Source: Equadaptatus sp045642965 (GTDB taxonomy: Bacteria; Synergistota; Synergistia; Synergistales; Synergistaceae). Taken from it: 7,240 bases of DNA. Location of the stretch: NCBI GenBank assembly GCA_045642965.1, contig JAZUJX010000080.1:1-7240 (forward strand), in the 5' to 3' direction. Both the position numbers and the translations under genes were made by a program. Of the stretch, positions 5,590 to 7,240 are shown in pieces (position 1 is the stretch's first letter; the number at the start of each line of letters is the position of its first letter). Below the pieces are notes generated by a model. The model ran no database searches. It saw only the letters and a list, made by a program, of their open reading frames with translations, and was not told where the DNA came from.

Positions 5590-6204
5590 TTATGCAATTA
5601 TTTTGCCCAGTACAAAACCCTGGACATTTGCAGCATTGGCTTCATCAAAGTCGATGTGCATACGGTATTTCGATGTTTCCGTTACGCGAAGCACAACGTC
5701 TTTGAATATAACAGGACGGTCCGTGAGTGTTTCAACACAGACAATCTGTTTATCCTTCCAGCCGTGACGCGCCGCAACTTCCGGCGTGACGTGGACATGG
5801 CGTTTTGCGCAGATTACGCCTTTGGGTATCGTGATGGAGCCTTTCGGTCCCTCTATCGTAACCTGTCCGCTGTTTTCGAGCTGACCCGAAAGTCTGAGCG
5901 GTGCTTCAACGCCGAGTGTCACTGCATCGCTGCGCGACAGTTCGACCTGAGTTTCGGAACGCGCCGGACCAAGCAGGGCAACTCTTGTAAATTTGCCTTT
6001 GGGTCCTATAAGATTGACTCTCTGATCCGCAAGGAACTGCCCCGGCTGCGAGAGCGGGCGTTTGGGGATCATTTCGACTCCGTCGCCGAAAAGACGAGCC
6101 ATATCCGTTTTGCTCAGGTGTACGTGTCTCGCTGACACTTCAATGATGACAAGTGCCGCTTTATCAATGGCTTTAAGGACGTGATCAACTATTGCATCCT
6201 GCAT
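5590..6204 (-). CDS. pduL: PduL-type phosphate acyltransferase (phosphotransacetylase of the BMC)
   Basis: PduL exchanges CoA and phosphate on acyl groups. In an ethanolamine compartment it would convert acetyl-CoA to acetyl-phosphate and free CoA inside the shell. The 204 residues contain both halves of the family: SARHVHLS at 24-31 and AKRHVHVTPE at 133-142. The metal ligands are in place: His27, His29, Glu88 (in QVELSRSDA), His136, His138 and His183. Their spacing (59, 107 and 47 residues between successive groups) agrees with the zinc ligands I recall for the structurally solved Rhodopseudomonas PduL. The N-terminus (AIVDHVLKAIDKAAL, 4-18) is an amphipathic helix of encapsulation-peptide type. 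AAGGTGG lies nine bases before the ATG. The gene is 21 bases upstream of eutJ. Firmicutes annotations often call this gene eutD, but it is unrelated to Pta-type EutD. Confidence 0.94.
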   Translation of the reverse strand: MQDAIVDHVLKAIDKAALVIIEVSARHVHLSKTDMARLFGDGVEMIPKRPLSQPGQFLADQRVNLIGPKGKFTRVALLGPARSETQVELSRSDAVTLGVEAPLRLSGQLENSGQVTIEGPKGSITIPKGVICAKRHVHVTPEVAARHGWKDKQIVCVETLTDRPVIFKDVVLRVTETSKYRMHIDFDEANAANVQGFVLGKIIA

Positions 6205-6222
6205 GACACTTAACCACCTTTA

Positions 6223-7080
6223 CTATTTCTTGTATTCGTCTGCCAGATACATGCACATCATAATATGCATGACGCTGGAGAGTCTGTTGAGAGTCTCAAC
6301 AATGTCCCTGCGTTCATAAACAGTCTGTCTTCTGAACGCGCGGACTGCCGCGACCTCAGTTTCCCGCACTGCGGTGCGAAGCTCATTCAGCAGCGCATAA
6401 ACTTTGCCGAAAGAATAATCGGGCAAAACCATCTGCTTAATTGAGTAGAATTTCATCGGGTTATGCGATCTCTCGCGTATTTCTTCGTGCGTAAGACCAA
6501 TGATGCGGTCGTTGACGAACGGTTCGTCAAGTACGTCGCAGCGCATTATCTCGCGCAGAACGCCGAGTACGTCGTTAAGATCGTCGATAAGCCTTTTGCT
6601 TCCGCTGCCTTCCGCAATTATCGCCTGTGTCAGAACGAAATGCGACTGAAGGCTGTCGAGCTTGCCCCTGAAATATATACGAAGATGATCCTTCGGAACC
6701 AGTTTGTTCCCGACAAGCTGAGTCATGTGCTCAGGCTTTTCAGGGAAGAAAGCTCCGCTTGTGTAATCCACGTACTTCGGGACGCACGCCTGTCCGGAAG
6801 CCGGTGCAACAGCGCGCGCAAGCTGCTGTTTTTTTGCGTCCTCCTCGCCGAATTCGTTTTTGGATTCTGTCGAGGATGGACCGCTTGAAGCTGCGCTCAC
6901 CGCTTTTTCAGGTTTAAAATTAAACCTTGTGTGCACCGAGTTTTCTACTATTTCAATTTTGCGCTGGCGAAGGTATTCACGTGCTGCAGGCGAAAGTATC
7001 TTGCCCTCCGGAACCTGATAAGATTCCGGCTGTGAGGCTCTCAACTGATCGCGCAGTATTGCTTCTGTGATTGCCTTCAA
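6223..7080 (-). CDS. eutT: EutT corrinoid adenosyltransferase (ATP:cob(I)alamin), variant without CCxxC
   Basis: EutT makes adenosylcobalamin, the cofactor of ethanolamine ammonia-lyase, from ATP and cob(I)alamin. The 285-residue protein starts at a TTG with a good Shine-Dalgarno sequence. Residues 1-48 form the N-terminal EutT module (SPAAREYL at 30-37). Residues 58-98 are a low-complexity Ser/Ala/Glu/Lys linker. From about 103 to 285 lies the helical adenosyltransferase core: HMTQLVGNKLVPKDHLRI, RGKLDS at 138-143, the MRCDVLDEP stretch around 179-187, VRETE at 238-242 and LNRLSSVMHIMM near 264-275. The LNRLSS helix resembles the C-terminal helix of PduO-type enzymes. Cysteines occur only at 99, 181 and 276, so the HX11CCX2C metal motif known from Salmonella EutT is absent, as in the Listeria-type enzyme. 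It sits between eutM and pduL, 18 bases before pduL. Stop is TAG. Confidence 0.93.
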   Translation of the reverse strand: MKAITEAILRDQLRASQPESYQVPEGKILSPAAREYLRQRKIEIVENSVHTRFNFKPEKAVSAASSGPSSTESKNEFGEEDAKKQQLARAVAPASGQACVPKYVDYTSGAFFPEKPEHMTQLVGNKLVPKDHLRIYFRGKLDSLQSHFVLTQAIIAEGSGSKRLIDDLNDVLGVLREIMRCDVLDEPFVNDRIIGLTHEEIRERSHNPMKFYSIKQMVLPDYSFGKVYALLNELRTAVRETEVAAVRAFRRQTVYERRDIVETLNRLSSVMHIMMCMYLADEYKK

Positions 7081-7099
7081 AGAGGTTCACTCCCCTCTT
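7078..7099 (-). promoter_or_regulatory. eutT ribosome-binding site with TTG start, in a possible hairpin
   Basis: The minus strand reads GGGGAG at 7095-7090, nine bases before a TTG codon at 7080-7078. This supports the rare start, because the protein from that codon matches the EutT N-terminus. The same segment contains AAGAGG (7099-7094) and CCTCTT (7085-7080), an exact 6-bp inverted repeat with an 8-base loop. It would pair part of the Shine-Dalgarno sequence and the first base of the start codon. A translational brake on eutT is an inference. Confidence 0.5.
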
Positions 7100-7107
7100 A
7101 AAGCGTG

Positions 7108-7240
7108 TTACGCCTGTTTGTCGAGGCTGGGAAGTATATACTCTACCTCTTCGTGCGGACGCGGGATAACGTGGACGGAAATAAGTTCTCCGACTCTTTC
7201 CGCCGCCGCCGCGCCGGCATCTGTGGCTGCCTTAACCGCG
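7108..7240 (-). CDS. eutM: BMC-domain hexameric shell protein, EutM-like (C-terminal part only)
   Basis: Only the last 43 residues and the TAA stop are in the window; the gene continues beyond 7240. Visible residues include an Ala-rich helix (DAGAAAAERVGEL) followed by ISVHVIPRPHEEVEYILP. This is the typical end of the single-BMC-domain (Pfam BMC) shell proteins EutM, PduA and CcmK, where the VIPRPH strand-loop closes the domain. Such proteins form the hexagonal tiles of the microcompartment facets, with a central pore for small metabolites. It is 27 bases upstream of eutT on the same strand, so it belongs to the operon. The short tail after the BMC fold (about 10 residues) fits EutM/PduA length rather than a long EutK-type protein. 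The family is clear; the exact paralogue cannot be settled because the pore loop lies outside the window. Confidence 0.85.
   Translation of the reverse strand, partial: AVKAATDAGAAAAERVGELISVHVIPRPHEEVEYILPSLDKQA

Noticed and set aside
5233..6135. A 300-codon open frame on the plus strand opposite pduL and eutJ
   Set aside because: It spans two well-supported genes on the other strand, its protein is rich in Cys, Arg and Phe with no recognisable domain, and it has no own context. It is a by-product of the coding strand's codon use.

Overview
The window is the downstream end of an ethanolamine-utilisation (eut) bacterial microcompartment (BMC) operon. All ten recognisable genes lie on the minus strand, so transcription runs from high to low coordinates. 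The base composition is balanced. The gene set (PduL-type phosphotransacylase, EutJ, EutN, EutH, a short EutQ and a PduS-like protein) resembles the eut loci of Firmicutes, Fusobacteria and Synergistetes rather than the enterobacterial one. A classical Sec signal peptide on the last gene fits a diderm (Synergistota- or Negativicutes-like), but the taxon is an inference with low confidence.

Layout in transcription order: (1) 7240-7108, C-terminal end of a hexameric BMC shell protein (EutM type). (2) 7080-6223, EutT, corrinoid adenosyltransferase, TTG start. (3) 6204-5590, PduL. (4) 5568-4720, EutJ, an actin/Hsp70-fold protein. (5) 4719-4423, a 98-residue protein that looks like an encapsulation helix joined to an EutQ-N-terminal-like module. 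(6) 4419-4138, EutN vertex pentamer. (7) 4122-2761, PduS/RnfC-like flavin/Fe-S protein. (8) 2754-2215, tandem-BMC PduT-like shell protein with the Fe-S Cys at residue 38. (9) 2190-928, EutH, ethanolamine permease. (10) 906-439, EutQ cupin with an encapsulation-like N-terminus. A strong intrinsic terminator (424-395) closes the operon. Gaps between genes are 0-27 bases, so this is one transcription unit. The ammonia-lyase (eutBC), aldehyde dehydrogenase (eutE) and regulators are presumably further upstream, to the right of the window.

How they work together: EutH imports ethanolamine. EutT makes the adenosylcobalamin needed by the lyase. The lyase and aldehyde dehydrogenase (outside the window) would give acetyl-CoA inside the shell. 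PduL turns acetyl-CoA into acetyl-phosphate and recycles CoA in the lumen. EutM, EutN and the PduT-like protein build the shell. The PduS-like protein and the Fe-S-binding PduT-like shell protein form a likely electron path across the shell.

After a 150-base AT-rich intergenic region with a TATAAT box and an inverted repeat, a separate unit starts at 242 on the same strand. It encodes an exported HAD-superfamily phosphatase, cut by the window edge.

The most interesting points are the apparent splitting of EutQ into two separately targeted proteins, the reuse of one small module in EutT and the 98-residue protein, the PduS/PduT redox pair embedded in a eut operon, and an EutT without the CCxxC metal motif.
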